This document shows positions 16,581-24,961 of a stretch of 64,000 nt of DNA, piece after piece. The notes under the pieces were generated by a model that saw only the letters and a program-made list of their open reading frames with translations, made no database searches and was not told the DNA's origin. The stretch is taken from NCBI RefSeq assembly GCF_021390535.1, contig NZ_JAJUXG010000026.1, forward strand, positions 1 to 64,000. The letters run 5' to 3'. Position numbers and translations under genes: made by a program. Numbering within the stretch: the stretch's first letter is position 1; each line of letters begins with the position of its first letter. The stretch is from Dyadobacter sp. CY312 (GTDB lineage: Bacteria; Bacteroidota; Bacteroidia; Cytophagales; Spirosomataceae).

Positions 16581-16684
16581 TATTAACCCGACGGCACTGT
16601 ATCGATATTTTCAAAGGTGTAAATTGTTAGAAATCAAAATTTTGTAACTGTATAAAATTACGTTAAATATCCGTCGGGTTAATA
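16581..16684. repeat. MITE-like 104-bp element with 14-bp perfect terminal inverted repeats
   Basis: TATTAACCCGACGG (16581-16594) and CCGTCGGGTTAATA (16671-16684) are exact reverse complements around a 76-nt AT-rich centre with no reading frame. The outer TA on each side could be part of the repeat or a TA target duplication. It lies between the AT-rich lipoprotein gene and the first pectin gene. Paired operator sites for a regulator are a possible alternative. Confidence 0.55.
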
Positions 16685-16756
16685 GTGAGACGCCGATTAC
16701 TTTTCCCATTATTCAATGAATAATCTCACATCTCAACCAAAAGTCAACCCGTTACA

Positions 16757-18094
16757 CTAGTTCCCATCTGGTTTTACCACATTTACCAACGGACTCAACG
16801 GAAAATCGAATGAGTTTGTCGGATCCGGTTGTGAAGGATCGTAAGTTGGGATGCCGGGGAGTAAATAGGCGGCCAGATCTTTATCTGCTTTTTTGATACC
16901 TTCAACAATACACTTTGCCAACTGGTAGGCACCATAATTGCTAAAATGCGTGTTGTCTTTTATTTCTTCGGTTCTTCCAGGAAATGTATTTGCAGGATAG
17001 TGAACAAATGCTTTTTTCGATTCTTCTTCTCCCAGAGCTTCCCAAAGGGTTTTACTCATCGCGTTCAGGTCGATCAGTGCTACGTTGTGTTCTTTGGCGG
17101 TGAGTCTTGCCGCTTCCGGAAAGTCGCCCAGGGTGTTGATGATGTGACCTGTTGAATCAAAATTGCGGCGGTGCATGGAAGTGACCAATACAGGAATTCC
17201 ACCTTTTGCACGTGTTTCGGTTATAAACTTTTCAAGAAGCGCCTTGTAACCAACAAACGGAAGCAGATCCTTTTGTTTTTGATCGTTGTGTGCAAACTCT
17301 ATGAAAAGATAATCTCCTTTTTTCATTTGGGAAAATACCTTGTCCGAACGTTTGGCAGCGATAAAGCTTTTAAGCGATTCGCCGGATTCGGCATAATTGG
17401 CGACAGCAACCGACTTTGGTTCAAAAAAACGGGGAATCATTTGTCCCCAGGAAGCATAAGGTTCAATAGCCTGGTCTACTACCGTGGAGTTGCCAGCCAG
17501 GAAAATGGTTTTTGCCGTCTCATTCCGGGTAATTTCCAGTGCGCAAATTTTTGGTTGTTTGCCCGTAAATTCAAATGTCAGCTGGTCGTCCCAATGTAAA
17601 TAATCCAGCTCTCTTGGTTTCAGAGATATTTTCTCCGTGGCGTTGATTTGTGGCGTACGAACATTGACAGTAAAGATTGAATTCGCGAATTCACCATTTT
17701 TAGTAACCACATTTTCAACCATCAATCTTCTGCATTCCACTTTCACAGTGGTGTGCGAAGTGCCGTTTTTATCGCCGGTGACAAGTTTTACGTCGTAGTT
17801 GCCTTCGGGAAGTTTTACAGAGAAAAAGAAAGGTGAATCTGCCGTAACATAATCTGTTTCGAGCCGATTTTTTCCTTTGGTTTCAATGCTTTTAACCTGA
17901 GTTCCCGGAAGGAATCCGTATCCTTTAGCCTTGTCATAAATGACATCCGGCGTAACCTGCGTATAGCCTTTCTGTACTTTGCCTGCTCCGAAATCAAACC
18001 GTAAGGATTGAGCCGGAGCAAGCTGAGAAATGCCGATAAGGATGAAGAAACTACTTTTTCTGAAGTAACTGAACAGAGCTGTCATTGATCTCAA
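16757..18094 (-). CDS. Rhamnogalacturonan acetylesterase (CE12-like, SGNH hydrolase) with N-terminal domain
   Basis: A 445-aa secreted protein. A signal peptide ends near APAQ. A beta-sandwich domain of about 150 residues follows (LRFDFGAGKVQKGYTQV; similar to malectin/galactose-binding domains that precede such esterases). The SGNH esterase comes next, with block I FLAGNSTVVDQ (nucleophile Ser), the GHND-like FAHNDQK and the C-terminal DNTHFSNYGA catalytic Asp/His. It should remove acetyl groups from the rhamnogalacturonan backbone so that lyases and hydrolases can act. Its start overlaps the end of the upstream GH105 gene by about 44 nt (ATG 18094; ATG 18085 is an alternative), so the two are an operon. 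Confidence 0.88.
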   Translation of the reverse strand: MRSMTALFSYFRKSSFFILIGISQLAPAQSLRFDFGAGKVQKGYTQVTPDVIYDKAKGYGFLPGTQVKSIETKGKNRLETDYVTADSPFFFSVKLPEGNYDVKLVTGDKNGTSHTTVKVECRRLMVENVVTKNGEFANSIFTVNVRTPQINATEKISLKPRELDYLHWDDQLTFEFTGKQPKICALEITRNETAKTIFLAGNSTVVDQAIEPYASWGQMIPRFFEPKSVAVANYAESGESLKSFIAAKRSDKVFSQMKKGDYLFIEFAHNDQKQKDLLPFVGYKALLEKFITETRAKGGIPVLVTSMHRRNFDSTGHIINTLGDFPEAARLTAKEHNVALIDLNAMSKTLWEALGEEESKKAFVHYPANTFPGRTEEIKDNTHFSNYGAYQLAKCIVEGIKKADKDLAAYLLPGIPTYDPSQPDPTNSFDFPLSPLVNVVKPDGN

Positions 18095-19439
18095 AGGACT
18101 TGTTGTTAAGTAAGCTGATCACCTCTGCACCAGCCATAATCACCGGGCCGTAACCATGCGCTGCAAACGGGCTGATCGGTCGGTGGTAGTAAAATGCAGG
18201 ATCAAATCCCATTCCTGTTCCTACACAGGTTCCTTCAACTTGTCCTTCTTTATTGATTTTGGTCGAAACCGCATTCCATGCCAATAAGGTCATTGGTGCG
18301 TAAGTAAGTCCGTCAATCCAGCCGCTGTTGATGGCTTTTGCAATGGAGTACGCATAGATTGCCGTAGCAGAAGTTTCCAGATAAGAATCGTTGCGATCCA
18401 GAAGCTGGTGCCAGAAACCCGAGCCCGACTGATACGAAGCAAGTCCTTTTACGTGCGCTTTAAGTAATGCAAGAATTTTCGGTCTGGCAGGGTGGTTGGC
18501 AGGAAGTACGTCCAGTAATTCTACCTTAGTCAGGATCGCCCAACCGTTGGCACGTGCCCAATGGAACTGCGGATGCTCTGTCATACCTTCAACCCAACCG
18601 TGCATGTATACGCCTTTGGTTTTGTTAAACATGCGGTCAGATATTTGCAAAACCTGCTTCACAGCTTCGTCATAGTATTTTTTATCGCCCGTCAATTTAC
18701 CCATTTGTGCCAATGCTGGAACGGCCATAAACAGGTCGTCAAGCCAGATTGTATTGGGCTGGGGGCGCATTCTTGCCAAAGAGCCATCTTTCAGTTTATG
18801 CTCTTTGTTCATAATGTAATCAATGTGGCTATCGATCAGCGGGCGAAAATTTCCTTTGCTGCCATCTCTGGTTGCTTTGATCATTGCGGCGCACATGGCT
18901 CCACAGTCGTCCAAAGCATGCGGATCAACCAAACCACGTAACGGACCGGAAGTTGCCCAGTCCGCATGTTCCTGGCTGGTCTTTTTGAAAAACGGAACAG
19001 ATTCTACTATAAATTGCAGACGTGTGTCCGAATATTCTTTAAACTTTGGATCGCCTGTAACTTTGCTTGCAAGCAGCATAGCGGCATAAGTAACACCCCA
19101 TTCATAACTCACAATGCGGTAATCGCCTTTGGCCAAAGCTGTATTCTGGTCAATTTTGGTAAGATCTGTAACTGGTTTACCGGTTTTGGAATCTACAAAA
19201 GCAGTAGGTGTTACCTTGTTGAGATAGGCATGAATGCGATTCAGATCTTCTACAATGTTTTCCTTCTTTACGATGCCGTATGGTACCGGATAATCTGGCT
19301 GTAAAAGGTGTAACGGTGTGTTGGAGTCATTGGCTTTTGTCTCGTTGCGCTGTGCGAAACTGGTACTGCTAACGGCAATGAATGCGGAAAGAACCGTAGT
19401 TGCGGCTATATGTTTCTTTAATAAAGATATTGCTGTCAT
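18051..19439 (-). CDS. GH105 unsaturated rhamnogalacturonyl hydrolase
   Basis: A 462-aa secreted enzyme (signal peptide to about SFAQ) with the alpha6/alpha6-barrel pattern of GH105 (YteR/RhiN). Catalytic and binding patches are PNTIWLDDLFMAVPAL (with the key Asp pair), HPQFHWARANGWAI and FWHQLLDRNDSYLETSATA. GH105 enzymes remove the unsaturated galacturonate left by lyases at the non-reducing end of rhamnogalacturonan pieces. The acetylesterase gene follows with overlap. A second, different GH105 gene is at 27645. Confidence 0.92.
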   Translation of the reverse strand: MTAISLLKKHIAATTVLSAFIAVSSTSFAQRNETKANDSNTPLHLLQPDYPVPYGIVKKENIVEDLNRIHAYLNKVTPTAFVDSKTGKPVTDLTKIDQNTALAKGDYRIVSYEWGVTYAAMLLASKVTGDPKFKEYSDTRLQFIVESVPFFKKTSQEHADWATSGPLRGLVDPHALDDCGAMCAAMIKATRDGSKGNFRPLIDSHIDYIMNKEHKLKDGSLARMRPQPNTIWLDDLFMAVPALAQMGKLTGDKKYYDEAVKQVLQISDRMFNKTKGVYMHGWVEGMTEHPQFHWARANGWAILTKVELLDVLPANHPARPKILALLKAHVKGLASYQSGSGFWHQLLDRNDSYLETSATAIYAYSIAKAINSGWIDGLTYAPMTLLAWNAVSTKINKEGQVEGTCVGTGMGFDPAFYYHRPISPFAAHGYGPVIMAGAEVISLLNNKSFEINDSSVQLLQKK

Positions 19440-19619
19440 ATGGGTGTGGTTAGAATCAGGGAAATGTTTACAAATATGCCACTTTAATAATATTTCACAG
19501 TCCCGTACTCACCTGCCCGAAATAGAATAGGGTAGGTGCGAAGTTTCTTTCTGAGAAATTTTTAGAAAATACATGTACTCTTTTTTAGCTTTGGTTTTAT
19601 CAGAAACTAAAATACTAAA

Positions 19620-21023
19620 ATGCATATCAGTCAAATACTGGAAGCGGCAGAAGATACGCTGCTACTTCGCACTTTCGAACAAGGATCAGAGCCAGGCAAC
19701 CAACACATGTTTAAGGCCGAAAAAGGAGAAATGTGGTGGTATTCTTCACAGGAATTGTGGCTTGGGTTGGGAAAACAACCGAAAACATCTGCATTGATCA
19801 AGATTTTTCGCTCCCTGTTTTTCAAAAGAAAAGACCGTTGGTCAAACAGTATAACACTTGATGCGCGGAGCTTGTCGCCGGAATCGGTCGAGGTAATTGT
19901 AAATGGCATCATACTTGGTGGTTATGATTTACAGCTATACAAGTCTGAGCCAAAACCTTTAAGCGCATTTTTCGGAAACGAAGGGCGCTTGAATATTTTG
20001 GTTGAAAAGGAATCCGAAGAAACTGGAGCTGCGATTGATATTGCTCAAAAAACGGCATTGGTACAAATCCGCGTTATGGACCTGATGAATGCACCTTCTA
20101 ATTATAAAACACCTCAAACACTGGCTCAGTGGGCAGTAGATTCAGGAAGTGAAAATAATTATAAAGTGACCATTCTTGAAAAACACGATTTGCAGCAGAT
20201 GGGCATGCATGCCTTGCTTGCGGTTAGTAAAGGGAGCGATGCGCCACCGGTGATGATCGTGACGAAATACACGCCTGAAACTTATACGAAAACAATAGCT
20301 TTTGTGGGTAAGGGCGTCACTTTCGATACGGGTGGGATCTCTATTAAGCCTTCTGCCAACATGCATTTGATGAAAAGTGATATGGGTGGCGCAGGCGCGG
20401 TATTGGGAATTGTTGAACTTGCTGCGCAGTTGAAATTACCCGTCAGGATTATTGGCATTATTCCTTCCACCGAAAACAGTGTGGATGGGTCGGCCATGAA
20501 GCCGGGAGATGTGATTGGCTCATATGGTGGAAAAACAATAGAAGTAATTGATACGGATGCCGAAGGAAGGCTGATACTTGCCGATGGACTTGCGTACGCG
20601 GTAAAACATTTTAGTCCGGATGTACTTATTGATTTGGCTACGTTAACAGGAAGTGTAATCCAGACGCTTGGTTATGAGGCCGCAGGTTTGTTTACACCAA
20701 ATGATAATCTGGCAAACGAACTGACTGTTGCCGGAGAAAAAACAGGAGAAAGGCTTTGGAGATTACCGGTTTGGGACGAATACAAAGAAGAAATTTCATC
20801 CGATATAGCAGATTTAAAAAACTATCATGGGAAACCTTTGGCCGGTGCCATTGTAGCTGCCAAATTCCTGGAAATGTTTACTGAAGAACATGCTTCATGG
20901 GCACATCTGGACATTGCCGGCACTGCATTTGGAGACAATGAATTTGCTCCCGGTCGGGCAGGAACAGCTTATGGCGTTCGTTTACTGAGGGAATTTTTAA
21001 CTTCGTCTGTAAGTAACAACTAA
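19620..21023 (+). CDS. Leucyl aminopeptidase family protein (M17)
   Basis: A 467-aa cytosolic M17 metallopeptidase. The catalytic domain contains GKGVTFDTGGISIKPSANM (metal Lys/Asp), LMKSDMGGAGAV (metal Asp) and DTDAEGRLILADGLAYA, with the conserved Glu and Arg. The usual motif starts NTDAEGRL; here the first residue is Asp, a change also known in relatives. The N-terminal part (1-140) is divergent, as is normal. It starts at ATG 19620, divergent from the GH105 gene. It probably recycles peptides and has no clear link to pectin. An ATP-grasp gene follows. Confidence 0.93.
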   Translation: MHISQILEAAEDTLLLRTFEQGSEPGNQHMFKAEKGEMWWYSSQELWLGLGKQPKTSALIKIFRSLFFKRKDRWSNSITLDARSLSPESVEVIVNGIILGGYDLQLYKSEPKPLSAFFGNEGRLNILVEKESEETGAAIDIAQKTALVQIRVMDLMNAPSNYKTPQTLAQWAVDSGSENNYKVTILEKHDLQQMGMHALLAVSKGSDAPPVMIVTKYTPETYTKTIAFVGKGVTFDTGGISIKPSANMHLMKSDMGGAGAVLGIVELAAQLKLPVRIIGIIPSTENSVDGSAMKPGDVIGSYGGKTIEVIDTDAEGRLILADGLAYAVKHFSPDVLIDLATLTGSVIQTLGYEAAGLFTPNDNLANELTVAGEKTGERLWRLPVWDEYKEEISSDIADLKNYHGKPLAGAIVAAKFLEMFTEEHASWAHLDIAGTAFGDNEFAPGRAGTAYGVRLLREFLTSSVSNN

Positions 21024-21169
21024 TTTACAAAGGCTTGTCAGATAACTGATTTCACGGAAAATTAAGATGATTTTTCTTGTGAAATTGGTTCTTTTGGTTA
21101 GATTTGAGAAAGTAAGAATACGCCACATCCACAACTAAGTTACGCTATCATCCACCGACAAATATTCAT

Positions 21170-22384
21170 ATGAGCCAAACATTAACCTTTCTTTGCATAT
21201 CGACATTTTTTAAAGGAAATGACTTTTTGAGAGCCTGTAAAAGTGCTGGAAATACGGTTTTTTTATTAACGGCAAAAAAACTGGAACATAAGCCCTGGGC
21301 AAGAGACAGTGTGGATGAGTTCTTTTACGTGGAAGAGCGGGAAAATGGCCAGTATGATATGGATCAGATCATTACCGGGCTTGCCTTTGTGATGAGAAGC
21401 CGGCCAGTGGACAGGATTGTTGCACTGGATGATTTTGATGTTGAAAAAGCAGCACATCTGAGGGAATACTTCCGTATACCTGGTATGGGACAAACCACCG
21501 GAAGGTATTTCCGCGACAAACTGGCTATGCGTACCAAAGCAGCTGAATCGGGAATATTGGTTCCGGGTTTTTCGTCGCTTTTTAATGATGAGGAAATTAA
21601 CAGGTTTATCGACAAATATCCGGGTCCGTGGATGATCAAACCGCGTTCGGAGGCTTCGGCGACCGGTATTAAAAAAATGCACAACGTGGATGAGCTGTGG
21701 GAGACGATCCATAGCCTGGGAGATAACCGGCATGCCTATCTGGTTGAGCAATTTAAGCCCGGCGATGTTTACCATGTTGATTCTATTTCGTACAACGGTC
21801 GGGTAATCTTTTTGTGGAACAGCAAATATCTTTCCCCGCCTTTCGACGTGGCGCACGGTGGAGGTATATTCAGGTCGGTAACTGTTCCTTTTGATTCGTC
21901 TGAAGAACATGCACTTGAAACACTTGCGGTAGATTTGTTGAAAGCTTTTGGTCTGCGGCACAGCGCGTCACATACGGAAGTGATCCGTTGCCACGACGAT
22001 GGGAAGTATTACTTTCTGGAAACATCTTCAAGAGTAGGAGGTGCAAATTTGTCGGAAATGGTGGAAGCTTCGTCGGGTATTAATCTTTGGAAGGAATGGG
22101 CGAAGATGGAGACCGCTGAAGCCAAAGGCGAAGGATACAAACTACCTCCTCTGAGAAAAGATTATTCGGGAATTATCATCTCGCTCACCAGACAGGAATA
22201 TCCTGATCTAACGCAGTTTGCTGATCCTGAAATTGTATGGAGAATGGAAGAGCCTTATCACATCGGACTTGTGGTTCGAGCTCAAACACGTGAAAAAGTA
22301 ATGGAGCTTTTAGATAAGTATGCAGAAATTATCCAGCAGGATTTCCATGCATCGGCCCCCGCTCCGGAAAGACCAACTCATTGA
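21170..22384 (+). CDS. ATP-grasp domain protein
   Basis: A 404-aa protein with an N-terminal pre-ATP-grasp part (residues 1-110) and an ATP-grasp core: MRTKAAESGILVPGF (start of the A subdomain), PGPWMIKPRSEASATGI (phosphate-binding loop), AYLVEQFKPGDVYHVDS, and FLETSSRVGGANLSEMVEASSG carrying Glu and metal ligands. Such proteins form C-N or C-S bonds by an acyl-phosphate intermediate. The closest general pattern is the carbamoyl-phosphate synthase large chain/carboxylate-amine ligase group. Substrate is unknown. It has its own terminator at 22443. Confidence 0.88.
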   Translation: MSQTLTFLCISTFFKGNDFLRACKSAGNTVFLLTAKKLEHKPWARDSVDEFFYVEERENGQYDMDQIITGLAFVMRSRPVDRIVALDDFDVEKAAHLREYFRIPGMGQTTGRYFRDKLAMRTKAAESGILVPGFSSLFNDEEINRFIDKYPGPWMIKPRSEASATGIKKMHNVDELWETIHSLGDNRHAYLVEQFKPGDVYHVDSISYNGRVIFLWNSKYLSPPFDVAHGGGIFRSVTVPFDSSEEHALETLAVDLLKAFGLRHSASHTEVIRCHDDGKYYFLETSSRVGGANLSEMVEASSGINLWKEWAKMETAEAKGEGYKLPPLRKDYSGIIISLTRQEYPDLTQFADPEIVWRMEEPYHIGLVVRAQTREKVMELLDKYAEIIQQDFHASAPAPERPTH

Positions 22385-22442
22385 GTAATAAAGTTAATTA
22401 GTAAAGGTAGTGAGGGTATAATTTGAGTTTATATATAAGAAT

Positions 22443-22490
22443 AGCATCCGGATCACGAGCGTTTTGCTGTAAATTCCGGGTGCTTTTTTA
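22443..22490 (+). terminator. Rho-independent terminator after the ATP-grasp gene
   Basis: AGCATCCGGA (22443-22452) pairs with TCCGGGTGCT (22475-22484), including a G-T pair, followed by a T run to 22489. It lies about 60 nt after the stop. Confidence 0.75.
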
Positions 22491-22522
22491 TTGAATGTGA
22501 TACAGTTTCAACCAATGCAGGA

Positions 22523-23068
22523 ATGACAAGTCTTAAAAGAATACTTTACCTTTTTATTTTTCTATCCGCTGTATGGGGTTGCGGCAATAATGATATTGAA
22601 CCAAAGAATCAGGTGTTTAATGATGGCGTTTCATACGAGCTCGATAAAGGAGCGGTCATAGATTATGGAAGGACGGATGGCGCGACACAGGGATACAGTC
22701 TCAATTTGTACCTGATGTCTCCCGAAATTTCAATTCTCGGCAAAAATGGCGTGCCGGATTCGATTTCAGGAAAGGGACATTTAATATTGTTTGAAATGTA
22801 CAGTTCCACAGCGAAGGAACTGGCAATAGGGAAATATGAATTTGATGCTACTGCTTCTACGAAAGAGAAGTCTTTTGGACCTGCGCGGGCGATATTCAAT
22901 GCGAATTATCAGACAAAAACGGGAGATGAATATCAGATTGTTTCCGGATACGTAATCGTTTCAAAAAGGGATAACCGGTACATCATCGATTTCGACTGCA
23001 TGGACAATCGTGGAAAGCGAATGAATGGTTATTACAAAGGAGAAATTGCTTATTACAACATGGAATAA
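22523..23068 (+). CDS. Hypothetical lipoprotein
   Basis: A 181-aa protein with a lipoprotein signal ending VWGC (Cys about 20). The mature part is beta-rich with YELDKGAVIDYGRTDG, SLNLYLMSPEIS and a repeated pattern of alternating hydrophobic residues, as in many Bacteroidetes periplasmic lipoproteins of unknown role. It ends with KGEIAYYNME, a typical edge-strand end. It sits after the ATP-grasp terminator and converges on the NTF2-like gene through a shared bidirectional terminator. Confidence 0.75.
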   Translation: MTSLKRILYLFIFLSAVWGCGNNDIEPKNQVFNDGVSYELDKGAVIDYGRTDGATQGYSLNLYLMSPEISILGKNGVPDSISGKGHLILFEMYSSTAKELAIGKYEFDATASTKEKSFGPARAIFNANYQTKTGDEYQIVSGYVIVSKRDNRYIIDFDCMDNRGKRMNGYYKGEIAYYNME

Positions 23069-23096
23069 GCTGCGCTGTATATTTTCTATTTGAACT

Positions 23097-23130
23097 AAAA
23101 AGCCCGCCATTCCTGAAAATAGCGGGCTTT
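23097..23130. terminator. Bidirectional terminator between convergent genes
   Basis: AAAGCCCGC (23099-23107) and GCGGGCTTT (23122-23130) are exact reverse complements, with an A run on the left and T on the right. It serves the lipoprotein gene ending at 23068 and the leftward NTF2-like gene ending at 23154. Confidence 0.85.
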
Positions 23131-23153
23131 GATATTTTAAATCGGCAGAGTGT

Positions 23154-23585
23154 TTAAGGAAGCTTAAATGCCTGTCTTGCAACAAGAAGCCACTCACTTT
23201 TTGTTTTTTGGAAAACCAATAGCACGCCGAGTTTTACTGAACCTGGCTCTTTCCCTTTATTATGGGTTTCTCCAATCAATTTATGGCGTACCAAAGCAAC
23301 ATCGCCGGAAACGGTAACCGTCTGCTCACTCAGGTCTATTTTGGTAAACTTGGATTCACCGCTTACAATAGCCCTAACAAACTCCTTTTGATCTTCAAGT
23401 AAACCATTAGAATGGCCGTATGTAAGTTTGGGTGACGTAAGTTTGTTAAGCTCAGCCTCGTTGGCACCCACAATAGCCACACGTAGTTTTTCAACCGTAG
23501 CAGCAACAGCAGCTTCATCTTTTTGAGCAAAAGCAACGAAGTTTATCAAAAGAAGAAAGGCAGCAAAAAAGAGTGTTTTTTTCAT
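23154..23585 (-). CDS. Secreted NTF2-like (DUF4440-type) protein
   Basis: A 143-aa protein with a cleavable signal peptide (MKKTLFFAAFLLLINFVAFAQ). The mature part has the cone-like NTF2/SnoaL pattern: a long first helix (AAVAATVEKLRVAIVGANEAELNKL), LTYGHSNGLLEDQKEFV and the terminal strands VALVRHKLIGE and WLLVARQAFKLP. Such domains bind small ligands or serve as scaffolds; catalytic residues cannot be assigned. It lies 59 nt downstream of the hexuronate transporter gene on the same strand and may be carried on the pectin transcript. A role in pectin use is only positional. Confidence 0.82.
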   Translation of the reverse strand: MKKTLFFAAFLLLINFVAFAQKDEAAVAATVEKLRVAIVGANEAELNKLTSPKLTYGHSNGLLEDQKEFVRAIVSGESKFTKIDLSEQTVTVSGDVALVRHKLIGETHNKGKEPGSVKLGVLLVFQKTKSEWLLVARQAFKLP

Positions 23586-23644
23586 TTTAATTAATAAAAA
23601 GTTGAAACTTAAATTCTCACAAACGGATTTCGCTAACAGCTAAC

Positions 23645-24925
23645 TTAAATCTTCACCTGCTCCATTTTAGGTGCAAACAAGTGCATAACCAGCCAGGCTA
23701 CTAAATAAGCACATCCGCAGATGATAAATATTATGTTGTAACCTGCCCCGATATTACCTAATAGTTTGTATTTGTCAAGAATGATACCAACCATAAGCGG
23801 GAAAAGAATGCCACCTACTGATCCGGCCATTCCACCAATTCCTACTACGGAGCTCACTGCTTTTTTCGGGAACATATCTGATGCAGTTGTGAAAATGTTG
23901 GCACTCCAAGCCTGGTGAGCCGCGGCAGCAAGGCTGATCAGGAATACGGCCTGCCAGATATTGGTTGTATACTGAGCCGCCATGATAGGCATTACCAGCA
24001 AAGCAAAAATAAACATGGATGTTTTTCTTGCCTTAAAAATCGGCCAGCCTTTATTAATCAGATAACCGGAAAGATAACCTCCACCAATACTACCGATTGT
24101 TGTAGCCGTATACACAATTACAAGTTCGAGACTTGGTTTCGAAAGATCAAGTTTGAATGCTTCTGCGAAGTAGGATGGAAGCCAGTATAGGAAAAACCAC
24201 CAGATTGGGTCTGTAAGCATTTTACCAAAAACGAAAGCCCAGGTCTGGCGAACTTTGAAAAGATCCAACCATTTTACTGGTGACTCTTTGCTTGTATCAG
24301 GCTCGTTGTCGCTCAAGATGTATTCAAGTTCAGCTGCGTTGGCGCGTGGTTGCTTGCTTGGGATTTCATAATATTTTATCCAGAAAAACAACCAGATGAA
24401 ACCCACGGCACCGGTGATCAGGAATGCTTCCTGCCAGCCGTAAGCACCCAGAATCCAGGGAACCATAATTGGGGCTACTACCGCTCCGATATTGGCACCG
24501 GAGTTGAAAATGCCGGTTGCAAGTGCACGTTCTTTTTTAGGAAACCATTCCGCCGTTGCTTTAATGGCCACCGGAAAGTTTCCTGCTTCACCTAACCCAA
24601 GCAAGGCGCGCATAAATCCGAAACTGAAAGTTCCTGTTGCAACTGCGTGTAATACGGCAGCGATACTCCACACAACTACTGAAATAATGTAACCCAGTTT
24701 GGTGCCTATTCTGTCAATAATAGCACCAAATCCAATTAATGATATTGCATAAGCGGCCTGGAAAGCCATTACAATATGACTGAAATCAGATTCTGTCCAG
24801 CCGAACTCTGCTTCAAGTGTAGGTTTTAGCAAACCTAATACTTGCCTGTCCAGATAGTTGATTGTCGTTGCAGCGAAAAGGAGTGCTACAACTCGCCAAC
24901 GGTATTTCGTCATTTGGTTTTCCAT
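23645..24925 (-). CDS. exuT: Hexuronate transporter, MFS ACS family (ExuT-like)
   Basis: A 426-aa major facilitator with twelve predicted helices. The N-terminal signature is TTINYLDRQVLGLLKP, the MFS loop GFGAIIDRIGTKLGY, and GLGEAGNFPVAIKATAEWFPKKERALATGIFNSG (described as pattern) is typical of the anion:cation symporter family that imports glucuronate and galacturonate. It sits between the UxaB and NTF2-like genes in the leftward pectin group, which supports hexuronate as cargo. Gene symbol by family and context; hexonate or phthalate-type cargo is the alternative. Confidence 0.87.
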   Translation of the reverse strand: MENQMTKYRWRVVALLFAATTINYLDRQVLGLLKPTLEAEFGWTESDFSHIVMAFQAAYAISLIGFGAIIDRIGTKLGYIISVVVWSIAAVLHAVATGTFSFGFMRALLGLGEAGNFPVAIKATAEWFPKKERALATGIFNSGANIGAVVAPIMVPWILGAYGWQEAFLITGAVGFIWLFFWIKYYEIPSKQPRANAAELEYILSDNEPDTSKESPVKWLDLFKVRQTWAFVFGKMLTDPIWWFFLYWLPSYFAEAFKLDLSKPSLELVIVYTATTIGSIGGGYLSGYLINKGWPIFKARKTSMFIFALLVMPIMAAQYTTNIWQAVFLISLAAAAHQAWSANIFTTASDMFPKKAVSSVVGIGGMAGSVGGILFPLMVGIILDKYKLLGNIGAGYNIIFIICGCAYLVAWLVMHLFAPKMEQVKI

Positions 24926-24961
24926 GTAAAGGTTTTTTGGGTTAGTGGTTTAAAATTCGAT

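Noticed and set aside
20560..20600. Loss of M17 activity due to DTDAEGRL instead of NTDAEGRL
   Set aside because: The metal and catalytic residues (Asp, Glu, Arg) are unchanged; the first residue varies in the family.
21266..21961. 231-aa frame antisense to the ATP-grasp gene
   Set aside because: Shadow of a gene with clear catalytic motifs; composition is not protein-like.
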